Positions 16,937-27,165 of a stretch of DNA of 64,000 nucleotides are shown one piece after another. The stretch comes from Pseudomonas prosekii (lineage in GTDB: Bacteria > Pseudomonadota > Gammaproteobacteria > Pseudomonadales > Pseudomonadaceae): NCBI RefSeq assembly GCF_900105155.1, contig NZ_LT629762.1, positions 5,775,501 to 5,839,500 on the forward strand, in the 5' to 3' direction. Each line of letters opens with the position of its first letter. Position 1 is the first letter of the stretch. A program made the position numbers and the translations under genes. The notes below the pieces were generated by a model that saw nothing but the letters and a program-made list of their open reading frames with translations, had not been told where the DNA came from and searched no databases.

Positions 16937-18571
16937 TCAGACGCGGAATTGGTTGAGCAGGGCGTTGAGTTGTTCGCTGAGTTCTTTCAGGTGCACACTC
17001 GCCAGGCTCGATTGCTCCGCCGCCAGCGCGGTGCTGTGCGACAGTCCGGCCGCTTGCGTCACGTTCTGGTTGATGTCTTCCACCACATGCGCCTGTTGCA
17101 GCGTAGCGCTGGCAATCGATGCATTCAGCCCATTGAGATTGCGCAACGCCTGGCCAATCGCGCTCAGACTCGCACCAGCCAGACCAGCCTGTTCGATGGT
17201 CAATTGCGAGGCACGGCTGCTGTCGCCGATCACCTTGACCGCTGCTTCCGAATGATTTTGCAGGCGTTCGATCATCGACTGGATTTCCGCCGTCGACTTC
17301 TGCGTGCGCTGCGCCAGCAAGCGCACTTCATCGGCGACCACGGCAAACCCACGCCCTTGCTCACCGGCGCGCGCCGCTTCAATCGCTGCGTTGAGTGCGA
17401 GCAAATTGGTTTGTTCGGCAATCGAGCGAATCACCTCCAGCACACTGCCGATCTGGTTGCTTTCGGCGGCCAGCGTGCGAATCACTTCGACCGCTTGATC
17501 GATGGTCCCGGAGAGCTTGTCGATCTGCTGCAAACTGCTATCGATATTGACCTGGCCCTGCTGCGCCTGCGACTCGGCGTCACGCATTTCGCTGGCGGCG
17601 TGCTCGGCGTTTTTCGCCACATCCTGCACGCCGTAAGTCACTTCATTAATCGCCGTGGCCACCAGTTCCATCTGCTGCGACTGTTGCTGACTGCGCTGCT
17701 GCGCCTGCGCCGCGTCGTTGCCGAGGTCGCTGGAGGATTGGCCCAGGGCACTCGCCGATACCTGCAACTGGCTGACCACCAGCCGCAACTTGGCGGTGAA
17801 GGCGTTGAAGTGGTGCGCCAGTTGCGTGACTTCGTCCTTGCCGTGGGTGTCGAGGCTGCGGGTCAGGTCGCTTTCGCCGCTGGCGATGTTGGCCATCGCG
17901 TTCACGGTTTCCTGCAACGGACGGACGATGCTGCGGGCAATCATGATCACCAGCAACGCCATGATCAGCGCAATCGCCAAACCGATGAACGAGGCTTTCC
18001 AGACCTGACCGTAGAACTCGGCTTGCATGTCGTCGATGTACACGCCCGAACCGATCACCCAGCCCCACGGCTCGAAGAGTTTGACGTAGGAGGTTTTTTC
18101 CACCGGCGCACTGGCGCCTGGTTTCGGCCAGCGATAATCGACCATGCCGGCGCCCTTGGACTTGGCGATGGCGACCATCTCGTTGAATACCGCGAAGCCA
18201 TCCGGGTCGCGGATTGCCGAGAGGTTCTGCCCTTCAAGTTTCGGATTGGCCGGGTGCATGACCATCACCGGCACCAGATCGTTGATCCAGAAGTAGTCGT
18301 TCTGGTCATAACGCAAGCCGCGCACCACCGTCAGCGCCTGCTTCTGCGCGGCGTCGCGGGTGAGCGTGCCGGCCGTTTCGAGGTCGTGGTAGTAATTCAG
18401 AATGCCACTGGCGGTCTGCACCACGTGCTGGGTTTTCTGCGCCTTGGCGTGGTAAAGGTCGGTGTGAATCTGCTTGAGCATCAACGCGCCCAAGGTCAGT
18501 AACATCACGATGGCCACAATCAAAATGAGCCACAAGCGTCGGCTGATCGACACACTGCGCAAGCTGTTCAT
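16937..18571 (-). CDS. Methyl-accepting chemotaxis protein with a single Cache sensor
   Basis: The 544-residue chemoreceptor starts at 18571 ([15 protein letters not shown]). Transmembrane helix 1 is at about residues 13-35, a periplasmic single-Cache domain at about 36-185 ([36 protein letters not shown]), helix 2 at about 190-212, then a HAMP domain and a long cytoplasmic coiled coil. The signalling tip is [20 protein letters not shown] with [12 protein letters not shown]. The Cache segments resemble sensors for small organic acids such as propionate or pyruvate, but the ligand is a guess. Confidence 0.92.
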   Translation of the reverse strand: MNSLRSVSISRRLWLILIVAIVMLLTLGALMLKQIHTDLYHAKAQKTQHVVQTASGILNYYHDLETAGTLTRDAAQKQALTVVRGLRYDQNDYFWINDLVPVMVMHPANPKLEGQNLSAIRDPDGFAVFNEMVAIAKSKGAGMVDYRWPKPGASAPVEKTSYVKLFEPWGWVIGSGVYIDDMQAEFYGQVWKASFIGLAIALIMALLVIMIARSIVRPLQETVNAMANIASGESDLTRSLDTHGKDEVTQLAHHFNAFTAKLRLVVSQLQVSASALGQSSSDLGNDAAQAQQRSQQQSQQMELVATAINEVTYGVQDVAKNAEHAASEMRDAESQAQQGQVNIDSSLQQIDKLSGTIDQAVEVIRTLAAESNQIGSVLEVIRSIAEQTNLLALNAAIEAARAGEQGRGFAVVADEVRLLAQRTQKSTAEIQSMIERLQNHSEAAVKVIGDSSRASQLTIEQAGLAGASLSAIGQALRNLNGLNASIASATLQQAHVVEDINQNVTQAAGLSHSTALAAEQSSLASVHLKELSEQLNALLNQFRV

Positions 18572-18844
18572 AACGCTGTCACTCCAATTTCTTATTCTTG
18601 TCATCAATGATCGCCAGCATCGGCGGCGCTATCCATGCGACACAAGTCCAATTACGCAGCGGCGTTAATCGGGCATCTCTGATAGGATTTCGGCCTCGCA
18701 CGAGAAAACCTGAATTCAAGTTGATTTTTCACGGAATTTTTACCGTTTCGTGTGGATTCTGTGCGCGCGCAATGACGCTCATCGCAGTGAACGCTTAAAA
18801 AATATTAACGGGGCATGCCTTGCGCATCGCTTCTTGGGGGATTG

Positions 18845-19675
18845 ATGGATCTTTGGACGGCCTTTCAGGCACTGATTCTTGGAGTTGTAGAGGGGCTTAC
18901 GGAGTTTTTGCCCATTTCCAGTACCGGACACCAGATTATCGTCGCGGACTTGCTCAACTTCGGTGGCGAGCGCGCCATCGCTTTCAACATCATTATTCAG
19001 TTAGGCGCGATTCTGGCGGTGGTCTGGGAATTTCGCCGGAAAATCCTCGACGTTGTCACCGGTCTGAAGAGCGAGCCAAGTGCGCGGCGTTTCACCGCCA
19101 ATCTGCTGATCGCCTTCATGCCCGCCGTGGTGTTGGGCGTGCTGTTCTCCGATTTGATCCACGAATACCTGTTTAACCCGATTACCGTTGCGGCGGCGTT
19201 GGTGGTGGGCGGGATTGTGATGTTGTGGGCCGAGAAGCGTGAGCATGAAGTGCACGCCGAAACCGTCGACGAGATTACCTGGCAGGACGCGTTGAAAGTC
19301 GGTTTCGCGCAATGCCTGGCGATGATCCCGGGGACTTCGCGTTCCGGCTCGACGATCATTGGCGGCCTGCTGTTTGGTCTGTCGCGCAAAACCGCGACCG
19401 AGTTCTCGTTCTTCCTGGCGATGCCGACCATGGTCGCGGCGGCGGTGTATTCCGGGTTCAAGTATCGGCACCTGTTCGTGCCGTCGGACCTGCCGGTATT
19501 CGCGCTCGGCTTCGTCACCGCGTTTATCTTCGCAATGATTGCGGTCAAGGCCTTGCTCAAGTTCATCGCCAACCACAGCTACGCGGCGTTTGCCTGGTAC
19601 CGGATTGCGTTTGGTCTGGTGATTCTCGCGACGTGGCAGTTCGGCTGGGTCGATTGGGCTGCCGCAACGCCATGA
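18845..19675 (+). CDS. uppP: Undecaprenyl-diphosphatase UppP/BacA
   Basis: Dephosphorylates undecaprenyl pyrophosphate to recycle the lipid carrier for peptidoglycan and O-antigen; overexpression confers bacitracin tolerance. The 276-residue polytopic membrane protein carries both active-site signatures, [16 protein letters not shown] and [20 protein letters not shown]. The start at 18845 ([13 protein letters not shown]) follows GGGGGATTG and fits the family length. The upstream ATG at 18815 would add ten unconserved residues. The stop overlaps the next gene as ATGA. Confidence 0.95.
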   Translation: MDLWTAFQALILGVVEGLTEFLPISSTGHQIIVADLLNFGGERAIAFNIIIQLGAILAVVWEFRRKILDVVTGLKSEPSARRFTANLLIAFMPAVVLGVLFSDLIHEYLFNPITVAAALVVGGIVMLWAEKREHEVHAETVDEITWQDALKVGFAQCLAMIPGTSRSGSTIIGGLLFGLSRKTATEFSFFLAMPTMVAAAVYSGFKYRHLFVPSDLPVFALGFVTAFIFAMIAVKALLKFIANHSYAAFAWYRIAFGLVILATWQFGWVDWAAATP

Positions 19676-20100
19676 GTGAAGCAGGTGCGCGGCGTGAATC
19701 AGCACGCAAGTCCGCCGGCGCAGTTCAGCGCCCGCGCTTGAAGCTGCTGGTGTTCGCCATCCTCTGCGCACTGCCGCTGTACGGCTCGCTGGCCTTGTGG
19801 CTGCGCGTCGCTTCGGTGATCCCGCTGGCCGCGTATGGCGTGGTCAGCGTGGTGGCGTTTTTTCTGTACTGGAGCGACAAACGCAAGGCGCGCGCCGACA
19901 CTTGGCGCACCCCGGAGAATGTCCTCCACGCGGTGGAACTGGCCGGCGGCTGGCCGGGCGCATTGCTCGCCCAGCAAGTGTTCCGGCACAAGACGCGCAA
20001 AGTCTCGTTTCAATTGGTGTTCTGGCTGATCGTGCTGGCGCACCAGGTGTTCTGGATCGACCAGCTCTTCCTCGGCGCCAACCTGCTGGCGATTTCCTGA
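19672..20100 (+). CDS. DUF1294 membrane protein
   Basis: The 142-residue protein overlaps uppP by 4 bp. After a basic N-terminus, hydrophobic segments begin at about residue 25 ([20 protein letters not shown]), followed by the DUF1294 core [19 protein letters not shown], the motif [21 protein letters not shown] and a final membrane helix ([17 protein letters not shown]). The family function is unknown; longer relatives carry a cold-shock domain, absent here. Confidence 0.88.
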   Translation: MSEAGARRESARKSAGAVQRPRLKLLVFAILCALPLYGSLALWLRVASVIPLAAYGVVSVVAFFLYWSDKRKARADTWRTPENVLHAVELAGGWPGALLAQQVFRHKTRKVSFQLVFWLIVLAHQVFWIDQLFLGANLLAIS

Positions 20101-20139
20101 AGCCCCCGCGCGCCACTTGCGAAACCCGCCCGGTCCCCC

Positions 20140-20307
20140 TGTAGCAGCTGGCGCAGCCTGCGTTCGGCTGCGCAGCAGTCGCGAAATCTGGCGGCGCGTT
20201 GTGTCAGGAGTACAGAGTGCTCAGGTTTGACGACTGCTGCGCAGCCGAACGCAGGCTTCGCCAGCTGCTACAGGACCGCGTTTACGCAGGCTTCGCCAGC
20301 TGCTACA
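20140..20307. repeat. Large inverted repeat with 42-bp arms plus a third partial copy
   Basis: The arm starting TGTAGCAGCTGGCGCAGCCT (20140-20181) pairs with its near-complement ending CTTCGCCAGCTGCTACA (20231-20272). A third partial copy of the right arm follows at about 20286-20307. It fills the 233-bp space between the convergent DUF1294 and YjbR genes, so it may terminate both. Confidence 0.85.
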
Positions 20308-20333
20308 TGGGGCGGGTTGCTCCAGAAATCCCA

Positions 20334-20693
20334 TTACAGGAGTAACCCAACCTGCGTGCGCTTGGGCAATTTGCTCACTACCAATTGGTGCGAGCGTTGC
20401 AGCAAGGCTTGCAGTTCTTCGGCGCCCAGCGGGTAGGGCGGTTGCATGATGATCCATTGCGCCCGGGCCAGGTACGGCGCCGGGTGGATGCCCGGGCGGT
20501 CGCAATGGCCGAGAAACAAGTCCTTGTCGACCTTGAATGCCAGGGAGTCGCCGCGCAGGTTTTGCAACGCGAACATCTTGTTGCCAGCAATCGAGAACAC
20601 CCGCACGCCGCCCCACTTGTAATCCTCGCGAGCGCCGGGCAGCGCCAGGCAAAACTCGGCGACGTCCGCTTCGCTCATGCGTCCAGCCTTCAT
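20334..20693 (-). CDS. MmcQ/YjbR family protein
   Basis: The 119-residue protein matches the YjbR (CyaY-like fold) family: SEADVAEFCLALPGAREDYKW, VRVFSIAGNKMFALQ, SLAFKVDKDLFLGHCDRPGI and the conserved ARAQWIIMQPP. Members bind DNA in structural studies but have no settled role. The start at 20693 overlaps the LysR stop as ATGA. An internal ATG at 20678 with AAGG upstream is an alternative. Confidence 0.85.
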   Translation of the reverse strand: MKAGRMSEADVAEFCLALPGAREDYKWGGVRVFSIAGNKMFALQNLRGDSLAFKVDKDLFLGHCDRPGIHPAPYLARAQWIIMQPPYPLGAEELQALLQRSHQLVVSKLPKRTQVGLLL

Positions 20694-21598
20694 ATCAATC
20701 GGTCCCCGCAAGCATTGAATGATTCGATCAAATGGTCGAGCCAAGCGCGCACCGCCGGCATCACCCCGCGCCGATGAGGGTAGACCGCTTGCAGCCAACC
20801 GCCCGGCGGTGACCACTGCGGCAACAGCCGAATCAGCGAACCGTTGGCGATTTCTTCCTCGCAATACAACATCGGCAGCACGGTGAAACCCTGGCCGGCG
20901 AGGGCGCAGGCCTTGCGCACAATAAAGTCGTCGATCCCCAGCCGCGCTTCCAGCGCCATATCGCAGCTTTTGCCCTGCTGATCGAGCAAGCGGATATGCA
21001 CCATGCGATCCGGTTCCAGCGCGCCGAGGATCGGCAAACCCTTCAGATCATCCGGATGATTGATCTCGCGTCCCTGCAGAAATGCCGGGCTGGCGACCAA
21101 CAGCGTTTGCGCCTGACGCAAGCGTCGAGTCACCAGCAACGGATCTTCATCGCCCAGCTCGCGGACGCGCAGAGCGACATCGACGCCTTCGTTGACCAGA
21201 TCGACGCGGCGATTGAGCAACAAGACTTCGAGCTGCACCTGCGGGTATTTTTCGAGAAAGTCGCTGATCACCGTCGGCAATATTTCATGCGCCAGCCCCA
21301 CCGGGCACGACACACGCAATCGCCCGCGCGGCTCGCTGGACATGCTCGCTACCGCTTCATCGGCCATTTCCGCTTCCAGCAACATGGCTTGGCAGTGACG
21401 CAAATAGCGTTCGCCGACCGCCGTGAGCTTGAGTTGGCGCGTGGTGCGCTGCAGCAAACGCGCGCCGAGGCGTTCTTCCAGTTCGGCAATCCGCCGCGAC
21501 AGCCGCGACTTGGGAATCCCTAACAAACGCCCGGCCGCGGCGAAACCACCGGCCTCGACGACTTTGGCGAAATAGTAGAGGTCATTCAAATCTTGCAT
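20690..21598 (-). CDS. LysR-family transcriptional regulator
   Basis: The 302-residue regulator has the N-terminal winged helix typical of the family (LYYFAKVVEAGGFAAAGRLL, IPKSRLSRRIAELEERLGAR) and a C-terminal substrate-binding fold from about residue 90 (GRLRVSCPVGLAHEILP). It is divergent from azoR across a 129-bp region, the classic arrangement in which a LysR protein controls its neighbour. It is also coupled to the YjbR gene. The inducer is unknown; quinone or electrophile sensing would suit an azoreductase target. Confidence 0.92.
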   Translation of the reverse strand: MQDLNDLYYFAKVVEAGGFAAAGRLLGIPKSRLSRRIAELEERLGARLLQRTTRQLKLTAVGERYLRHCQAMLLEAEMADEAVASMSSEPRGRLRVSCPVGLAHEILPTVISDFLEKYPQVQLEVLLLNRRVDLVNEGVDVALRVRELGDEDPLLVTRRLRQAQTLLVASPAFLQGREINHPDDLKGLPILGALEPDRMVHIRLLDQQGKSCDMALEARLGIDDFIVRKACALAGQGFTVLPMLYCEEEIANGSLIRLLPQWSPPGGWLQAVYPHRRGVMPAVRAWLDHLIESFNACGDRLI

Positions 21599-21727
21599 GG
21601 TTTGCGCTCGACTGTTCTATCAGTGGGACGAACTATCGCATTGTTGCGGGCTAATCAGCTATTGGATTGATCTGTAGCATCACCGCCATCAGATCGCCCG
21701 GTGGCGGTCCTCACTTGGAGATCACTT

Positions 21728-22339
21728 ATGAAACTGTTGCATATCGATTCGAGCATTTTGGGTGACAACTCGGCTTCCCGTCAGTTGAGCGGCGAAGTGG
21801 TCAAAGCCTGGCAAGCCGCCGACGCCTCTGCCGTGGTGACTTACCGTGACCTCGCTGCCGACGCCATCAGCCACTTCTCCGCCACCACCTTGGTTGCCGC
21901 TGGCACCACCGCCGAACTGCGCAACGCTGCACAACAGCACGAAGCCGAACTGAGCGCATCGACCCTCGCCGAATTCCTCGCCGCCGATGCCGTGGTGATT
22001 GCCGCGCCGATGTACAACTTCACCATTCCCACCCAACTCAAAGCCTGGATCGACCGCATCGCCGTCGCTGGTCAGACGTTCCGTTACACCGAAGCCGGTC
22101 CGGAAGGCCTGTGCGGTGGCAAGAAACTGGTGATCGTCTCGACGTCGGGCGGCCTGCACGTCGGTCAGGCCAGCGGTGTAGCGCACGAAGATTACTTGAA
22201 ATTGTTGTTCGGTTTCCTCGGCATCACTGACATCGAATTCGTCCGCGCCCACGGTTTGGCTTACGGCGAAGAAGTGCGCAGCAAAGCCATGAACGATGCG
22301 CACACGCAGATCAGCGAGCAACTGTTCGCCGCAGCGTAA
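21728..22339 (+). CDS. azoR: FMN-dependent NADH-azoreductase / quinone reductase
   Basis: The 203-residue flavodoxin-fold protein has FMN-binding segments typical of AzoR ([20 protein letters not shown] at the N-terminus, then [19 protein letters not shown] and [10 protein letters not shown]). AzoR reduces azo dyes and, physiologically, quinones by two-electron transfer. The start at 21728 has GGAGATCACTT upstream. Control by the divergent LysR regulator is inferred. An intrinsic terminator follows. Confidence 0.93.
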   Translation: MKLLHIDSSILGDNSASRQLSGEVVKAWQAADASAVVTYRDLAADAISHFSATTLVAAGTTAELRNAAQQHEAELSASTLAEFLAADAVVIAAPMYNFTIPTQLKAWIDRIAVAGQTFRYTEAGPEGLCGGKKLVIVSTSGGLHVGQASGVAHEDYLKLLFGFLGITDIEFVRAHGLAYGEEVRSKAMNDAHTQISEQLFAAA

Positions 22340-22368
22340 AAAATAGATAAAGCCCGAAGCGGCACCTG

Positions 22369-22417
22369 AAAAACTCTGTATTCTGATTGTGGAAATGATC
22401 AGTTACAGAGTTTTTTT
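22369..22417 (+). terminator. Intrinsic terminator after azoR
   Basis: AAAACTCTGTA and TTACAGAGTTTTTTT pair around a roughly 22-nt loop and end in a T run, 30 bp past the azoR stop. Confidence 0.85.
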
Positions 22418-22580
22418 GTGTTTGATCATTTTTCATGTTGTGGCCCAGGTTATGCAGACGAGGCGTTACGATCCCGTCGCGCAATGACCTTGACCGCCGC
22501 AAACACTGGCACAAGGCCGCGTCCTCCCTGATCGGGAGCACTACGGGCTTTTCAGGCAAGCAAGAAAAGTGGGGCAGCCG

Positions 22581-23618
22581 ATGGTGCGTCTTTGTGCAAC
22601 GTTACTGATTTGCCTGCTCGGCAGCCTGAATTCAGTGCACGCCGCGCCGGGTTTGCACGCGCACTGGAGCGTCGGTTATCACGAGATAACCTTTCTCGAT
22701 CCGCTGGATCTGCAACCGATGCGCGCCATCGCTTTCTACCCGTCCAGCGACACGGAGCACACCAGCAAACTCGAGGGGTACACGGTCGAGGCTGGCGAAG
22801 ATACCCGCGTTGCGATTGGCCGGTTTCCGATGTTGATGTTGTCCCACGGCAACGTCGGCACGCCGCTGGCGCTGCACGATCTCGCGACGTCACTGGCGCG
22901 CAAAGGTTTTGTGGTGGTCGCGGTGATTCATCCCGGCGACAACTCCAAAGACCACAGCCGCCTCGGCACCTTAAGCAATCTGTACGGCCGCCCGCTGCAA
23001 ATCTCCGAAGCGATTACTGCGACGCTCGGCGATGCCGCGTTGGCGCCTTTCGTCAATGCAGATCAGGTCGGGGTGATTGGTTACTCGGCGGGTGGCGAGA
23101 CCGCGTTGATCCTCTCGGGCGCGACGCCGGACCTCGATCGGCTGCGGCGGTATTGCCAGGAACGCCCGGATGACCGCGATGCCTGCAACACCCAAGGCGA
23201 GTTGATTGTCGACCGCGACGATCTGCAACCGGTCGCCGACCCGCGCGTGCATGCCTTGCTGTTGATGGCGCCGCTGAGCCTGAAGTTCGGCCGCCACACT
23301 TTGGCGGATGTGCATGTGCCGGTGCTGCTCTACAGCGGCGATGGCGACAAATTGGTGGCTTTCGACAAGAACGCGGCAGCGCTGGCGCGCAAACTGCCGA
23401 TTGCGCCGGACTTCAAACTACTCGCGGGGGCAGGGCACTTTGTGTTCATGGCGCCGTGTAATGAGGAGCAGATCGCCGCGATGCCGGCGCTGTGTACGGA
23501 CGCGGACGGCGTTGATCGCGAGGATATTCATCGCAATTTGATCTCGGAAGCGGGGCGGTTTTTCTCGCATGCGCTGGGCAAACCCAGCCGGGCGGGGATG
23601 CAGACAGCGGATCAATAA
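22581..23618 (+). CDS. Exported alpha/beta hydrolase (dienelactone hydrolase / PAF-acetylhydrolase-like)
   Basis: The 345-residue protein has a signal peptide (MVRLCATLLICLLGSLNSVHA) and an alpha/beta-hydrolase domain. Visible landmarks are the oxyanion region LMLSHGNVGTPLALHDLA, the nucleophile elbow GVIGYSAGGETALILSG, a candidate acid in LLYSGDGDKLVAFD and the catalytic His in GAGHFVFMAPC. It resembles periplasmic dienelactone-hydrolase-like proteins of pseudomonads; the substrate is unknown. A GTG 12 bp upstream is possible, but the ATG at 22581 begins directly at the signal peptide. Confidence 0.85.
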   Translation: MVRLCATLLICLLGSLNSVHAAPGLHAHWSVGYHEITFLDPLDLQPMRAIAFYPSSDTEHTSKLEGYTVEAGEDTRVAIGRFPMLMLSHGNVGTPLALHDLATSLARKGFVVVAVIHPGDNSKDHSRLGTLSNLYGRPLQISEAITATLGDAALAPFVNADQVGVIGYSAGGETALILSGATPDLDRLRRYCQERPDDRDACNTQGELIVDRDDLQPVADPRVHALLLMAPLSLKFGRHTLADVHVPVLLYSGDGDKLVAFDKNAAALARKLPIAPDFKLLAGAGHFVFMAPCNEEQIAAMPALCTDADGVDREDIHRNLISEAGRFFSHALGKPSRAGMQTADQ

Positions 23619-23632
23619 CCTGACACAAACCC

Positions 23633-23697
23633 TTAGGAGCATGGCTTGCCCGCGATGGCGTTCCCGAAATGCCATCGCGGGCAAGCCATGCTCCTAC
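23633..23697. repeat. Perfect REP inverted repeat
   Basis: TAGGAGCATGGCTTGCCCGC...GGC and its exact complement face each other around an 11-nt loop, in the space between convergent hydrolase and MFS genes. It likely acts as a bidirectional terminator. Confidence 0.9.
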
Positions 23698-23714
23698 GAA
23701 GCCGACTCTGGATG

Positions 23715-24902
23715 TCAGGTTATTGCGCGGCGTTTCAGCAGCATCGTCAGCCCCAGCCCGGTCACCGACAACATCGCCGCACAGAAGAAAATCCACGAAT
23801 ACCCCAGGTTCAACGCCACCGCGCCCATCAGCGGTCCGGCAATCGCCAACGCCAGATCAAAGAACACCGCATAAGCACTCAACCCGGCGCCTCGGCTCGA
23901 ATTGGGCACTTGCTTGATCGCTTCGACGCCCAGCGCCGGGTACACCAGCGACAGGCCAAACCCAGTTAGTCCGGCGCCGATCAAGGTGTAAGCCGTGGAC
24001 GGTGCCAGCCATAACAGCACCAGGCCAACCGTCTCGATGGTCATGCAGGCAATCGCCGAGGTAAATCCGCCAAACCGGCTGATGCAGGAAATGAACAACA
24101 ACCGCGACAGAATGAAACACACGCCAAACACCGTCAGGCAATACGCCGCACCGTCCCAGCCGCGGTTCAGGTAATACAAAGTGATAAATGTGGTCAGCGT
24201 GCCGTAGCCGATCGACGCCAGACTCAGGCTCGCACCGAACGGCGCAATCCGCCCGAACACCGCCCAAAACGGCAGGCGCTCGCCGCGCACCACCGGCACC
24301 GATGGTTTGTTGCGAATCAGCAACAGCGCGCCCAACGCCAGCACCGAAAGGACAATCCCCAGGCTTTCAAAACCGTACTCGGCGACCATCACCACGCCCA
24401 GCGGCGCACCAATGGCGATGGCGCCATAGGACGCGATGCCGTTCCACGAGATCGACCGCGCGGTGTGCTCGGCGCCGACTTGGCCCATGCACCAACTGAT
24501 GGTGCCGACGCCAATCAAGCCTTGGGCGATCCCCAGCAACAGCCGGCCGGCGATCAGGATCAACAGACTCAGCAGCGGAAAGCTTTGCAGCAAGGTCGAA
24601 AGCAAAGTCAGCAGGCCGCTCAACACAATTCCCGACAAGCCATACACAATCGCCCGTTTGGTGCCGATGCTGTCCGACATGCGCCCGGCCATCGGGCGGC
24701 TGAGCAGGGTGGCCAAGTACTGCACGCCGATGGTCAAGCCGGCAATGATCGCGCTGAAACCCAGTTGTTCGTGGACATACCCCGGCAACACCGCAATCGG
24801 CAGACCGATGCAGAGAAACGCAATAAAGGTATAGAAAACGATGGAAACGATCTGCAGGGTGATCGCCATGGAGCTTTGCGGGGGCAGTTGCTGCGCAGAC
24901 AT
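23715..24902 (-). CDS. MFS transporter, YhhS-like
   Basis: The 395-residue protein has 12 predicted membrane helices and the MFS loop 2-3 signature LLSRPMAGRMSDSIGTKRA. The set PGYVHEQLGFSAIIAGL, GRLLLGIAQGLIGVG and RGAGLSAYAVFFDLALA resembles the YhhS/arabinose-efflux-like subgroup of drug or metabolite exporters. No neighbouring gene points to a substrate. The start at 24902 (MSAQQLPPQSS) leaves a short cytosolic N-terminus. Confidence 0.88.
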   Translation of the reverse strand: MSAQQLPPQSSMAITLQIVSIVFYTFIAFLCIGLPIAVLPGYVHEQLGFSAIIAGLTIGVQYLATLLSRPMAGRMSDSIGTKRAIVYGLSGIVLSGLLTLLSTLLQSFPLLSLLILIAGRLLLGIAQGLIGVGTISWCMGQVGAEHTARSISWNGIASYGAIAIGAPLGVVMVAEYGFESLGIVLSVLALGALLLIRNKPSVPVVRGERLPFWAVFGRIAPFGASLSLASIGYGTLTTFITLYYLNRGWDGAAYCLTVFGVCFILSRLLFISCISRFGGFTSAIACMTIETVGLVLLWLAPSTAYTLIGAGLTGFGLSLVYPALGVEAIKQVPNSSRGAGLSAYAVFFDLALAIAGPLMGAVALNLGYSWIFFCAAMLSVTGLGLTMLLKRRAIT

Positions 24903-24991
24903 GTGGGCTCTTTCGCGGGCGGCGGTGGGAGACCTGCATCATGGCGTGGGCGCTTGGGAAAAGGAAGCAGGCTAACTATATCCTCCGTACA

Positions 24992-25022
24992 GATCGTTCC
25001 CACGCTCTGCTTCGGAACGATC
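24992..25022. repeat. Short GATCGTTCC palindrome
   Basis: GATCGTTCC at 24992-25000 and GGAACGATC at 25014-25022 form a 9-bp inverted repeat. It is a short member of the same repeat family as the larger copy between mtlY and mtlD. Confidence 0.65.
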
Positions 25023-25027
25023 GGCGC

Positions 25028-25060
25028 AAAAAAAAGCCCCGTCACATGGACAGGGCTCTT
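25028..25060 (-). terminator. Intrinsic terminator after ybiT
   Basis: On the minus strand AAGAGCCCTGTCC-ATGT-GACGGGGCTTTTTTTT forms a GC-rich stem followed by a T run, about 36 bp past the ABC-F stop. Confidence 0.85.
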
Positions 25061-25095
25061 ACTTGCAGCTTGCAGCTTGAAACTAATCGCTGCCC

Positions 25096-26685
25096 TTAGA
25101 ACACAACGCCCTGGCTACGCAGGTAATCGTCGTACGTACCGCTGAAGTCGATCACGCCGCTAGGGCTGAGTTCGATAATGCGCGTGGCCAGCGACGATAC
25201 AAACTCACGGTCATGGCTGACGAAGATCAGCGTGCCCGGGTAGTTCTCCAGCGCCAGGTTCAGCGCCTCGATGGATTCCATGTCCAAGTGGTTGGTCGGT
25301 TCGTCCATGATCAGCACGTTCGGCTTTTGCAGGATCAGCTTGCCGAACAGCATGCGTCCTTGCTCACCACCGGAAATCACTTTGACCGACTTGAGGATCT
25401 CGTCGTTGGAGAACAGCATGCGGCCGAGGGTGCCGCGAACCATTTGCTCGCCGCCCTGGGTCCACTGGCCCATCCAGTCGAACAGGTTGCAGTCGTCTTC
25501 GAAATCGTGCGCGTGGTCCTGAGCGTAGTAACCCAGTTCCGCCGCATCGGTCCACTTCACGGTGCCGGCATCCGGGGTCAGTTCGTTGACCAAAGTGCGC
25601 AGCAGGGTGGTTTTGCCGATACCGTTCGGGCCGATGATCGCAACGCGCTCGCCAGCTTCAACCTGGAAGCTGAAGTCCTTGAACAGCGTCTTGCCGTCGA
25701 AGCCTTTGGCCATGCGCTCGACGATGACCGCCTGGCGGTGCAGTTTTTTGTTCTGCTCGAAACGAATGAACGGGCTGACGCGGCTCGAAGGCTTGACCTC
25801 GGCCAGCTGGATCTTGTCGATCGCCTTGGCACGGGAGGTTGCTTGCTTGGCTTTCGAGGCGTTGGCCGAGAAGCGGCTGACGAACGATTGCAGCTCGGAA
25901 ATCTGCGCTTTCTTCTTGGCGTTGTCCGACAGCAATTGCTCGCGGGACTGGGTCGCCACGGTCATGTACTCGTCGTAGTTGCCTGGGAACAGACGCAATT
26001 CGCCGTAATCCAGGTCAGCCATGTGCGTGCACACGCTGTTCAGGAAGTGACGGTCGTGAGAGATGATGATCATCAGGCTGGACCGCTGGGTCAGGATGTT
26101 TTCCAGCCAGCGAATAGTGTTGATGTCCAAGTGGTTGGTCGGTTCGTCGAGCAACAGCACTTCAGGATCGGAGAACAGCGCCTGCGCCAGCAATACACGC
26201 AGTTTCCAGCCTGGGGAAACTTCGCTCATCGGGCCGAAGTGCTGCTCGATGCCGATACCCAGGCCCAGCAACAATTCGCCGGCGCGGGATTCGGCGGTGT
26301 AGCCGTCCATCTCGGCGAACTCGGTTTCCAGCTCGGCGACGGCCATGCCGTCTTCTTCGGTCATTTCCGGCAGCGAGTAGATGCGATCGCGCTCAGCCTT
26401 GACCTTCCACAGCTCTTCGTGACCCATGATCACGGTGTCGATCACGGTGAATTCTTCGTAGGCGAACTGGTCCTGGCGCAATTTACCCAGACGCACGTTC
26501 GGCTCGAGCATGACCTGGCCGCCGGACGGCTCGAGGTCGTTACCGAGGATTTTCATGAAGGTCGACTTGCCGCAACCGTTGGCGCCGATCAGGCCATAAC
26601 GGTTGCCCGCGGCGAACTTGACCGAAACGTTCTCGAATAACGGCTTGGCGCCGAACTGCATCGTGATGTTAGCTGTAGAAATCAA
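25096..26685 (-). CDS. ybiT: ABC-F ATPase, YbiT type
   Basis: The 529-residue protein consists of two ABC ATPase domains without membrane segments. Walker A motifs are GANGCGKST and GPNGIGKTT; Walker B motifs are [12 protein letters not shown] and [12 protein letters not shown]; the signature loops are [12 protein letters not shown] and [12 protein letters not shown] charged inter-domain linker (P-site tRNA interaction motif) lies around residues 245-310. The length matches YbiT (about 530) rather than EttA (about 555). ABC-F proteins act on the ribosome to relieve stalls. Confidence 0.93.
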   Translation of the reverse strand: MISTANITMQFGAKPLFENVSVKFAAGNRYGLIGANGCGKSTFMKILGNDLEPSGGQVMLEPNVRLGKLRQDQFAYEEFTVIDTVIMGHEELWKVKAERDRIYSLPEMTEEDGMAVAELETEFAEMDGYTAESRAGELLLGLGIGIEQHFGPMSEVSPGWKLRVLLAQALFSDPEVLLLDEPTNHLDINTIRWLENILTQRSSLMIIISHDRHFLNSVCTHMADLDYGELRLFPGNYDEYMTVATQSREQLLSDNAKKKAQISELQSFVSRFSANASKAKQATSRAKAIDKIQLAEVKPSSRVSPFIRFEQNKKLHRQAVIVERMAKGFDGKTLFKDFSFQVEAGERVAIIGPNGIGKTTLLRTLVNELTPDAGTVKWTDAAELGYYAQDHAHDFEDDCNLFDWMGQWTQGGEQMVRGTLGRMLFSNDEILKSVKVISGGEQGRMLFGKLILQKPNVLIMDEPTNHLDMESIEALNLALENYPGTLIFVSHDREFVSSLATRIIELSPSGVIDFSGTYDDYLRSQGVVF

Positions 26686-27165
26686 AGGTTTTTCCTGCGA
26701 AGCATTCAGAGTAGCTAGGGGTGCGGCAGTACCGATTCAGTACCCGGTTCCGGGATTCAGGCCACGGGAAATACATCCCGGTCAGAAGCGGAAGGTCCAT
26801 CTGGCAATAAGTGGACAGCAGCAATGGAGCGCTTGGCCCGAGTCAAAGTGCGCTGAGGCGGGATCGTTCCCGTCATCAACCAAGGGGGGCGCGTAATGTT
26901 TGGCGGCGATTGTACTGGTCTGGCTCTTTAAACGATAGGGCGTTGAGGCCGCACGGGCACTTTGGCAGTACCAGCGGACACTTTTTAACAGTTGTTCGTT
27001 ACTCTTGGTTACAAAGTGTGGCTAAAATGCCATCTCTCATCCCAATGCCATGCTGGCATTCGCTCAAGGACGCGCCTTCGGGACTGCTCTTTCGATCCAG
27101 ACACTGCGCCACTCCGCTTGGCCGGCACCGCGCAGATTGTTCACCCCTGACGTGTGACGATTGCC
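26686..27165. other. Gene-free region between ybiT and lpxO
   Basis: These 480 bp between divergent genes contain no convincing ORF, tRNA or strong palindrome that I can see. Presumably they hold the two divergent promoters and a long lpxO leader. I could not assign a well-spaced -35/-10 pair. Confidence 0.5.

Noticed and set aside
16259..18502. 747-codon plus-strand open frame opposite pnuC and the chemoreceptor
   Set aside because: It crosses two well-supported genes and their intergenic REP, and its translation is low complexity without any domain.
19312..19671. Extended start for the DUF1294 gene inside uppP
   Set aside because: The extra region is an out-of-frame reading of uppP; the ATGA overlap at 19672 gives a normal-length protein.
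21599..21727. LysR-box (T-N11-A) between the LysR gene and azoR
   Set aside because: Several weak matches can be drawn and none stands out as a clear dyad, so I do not list a site.
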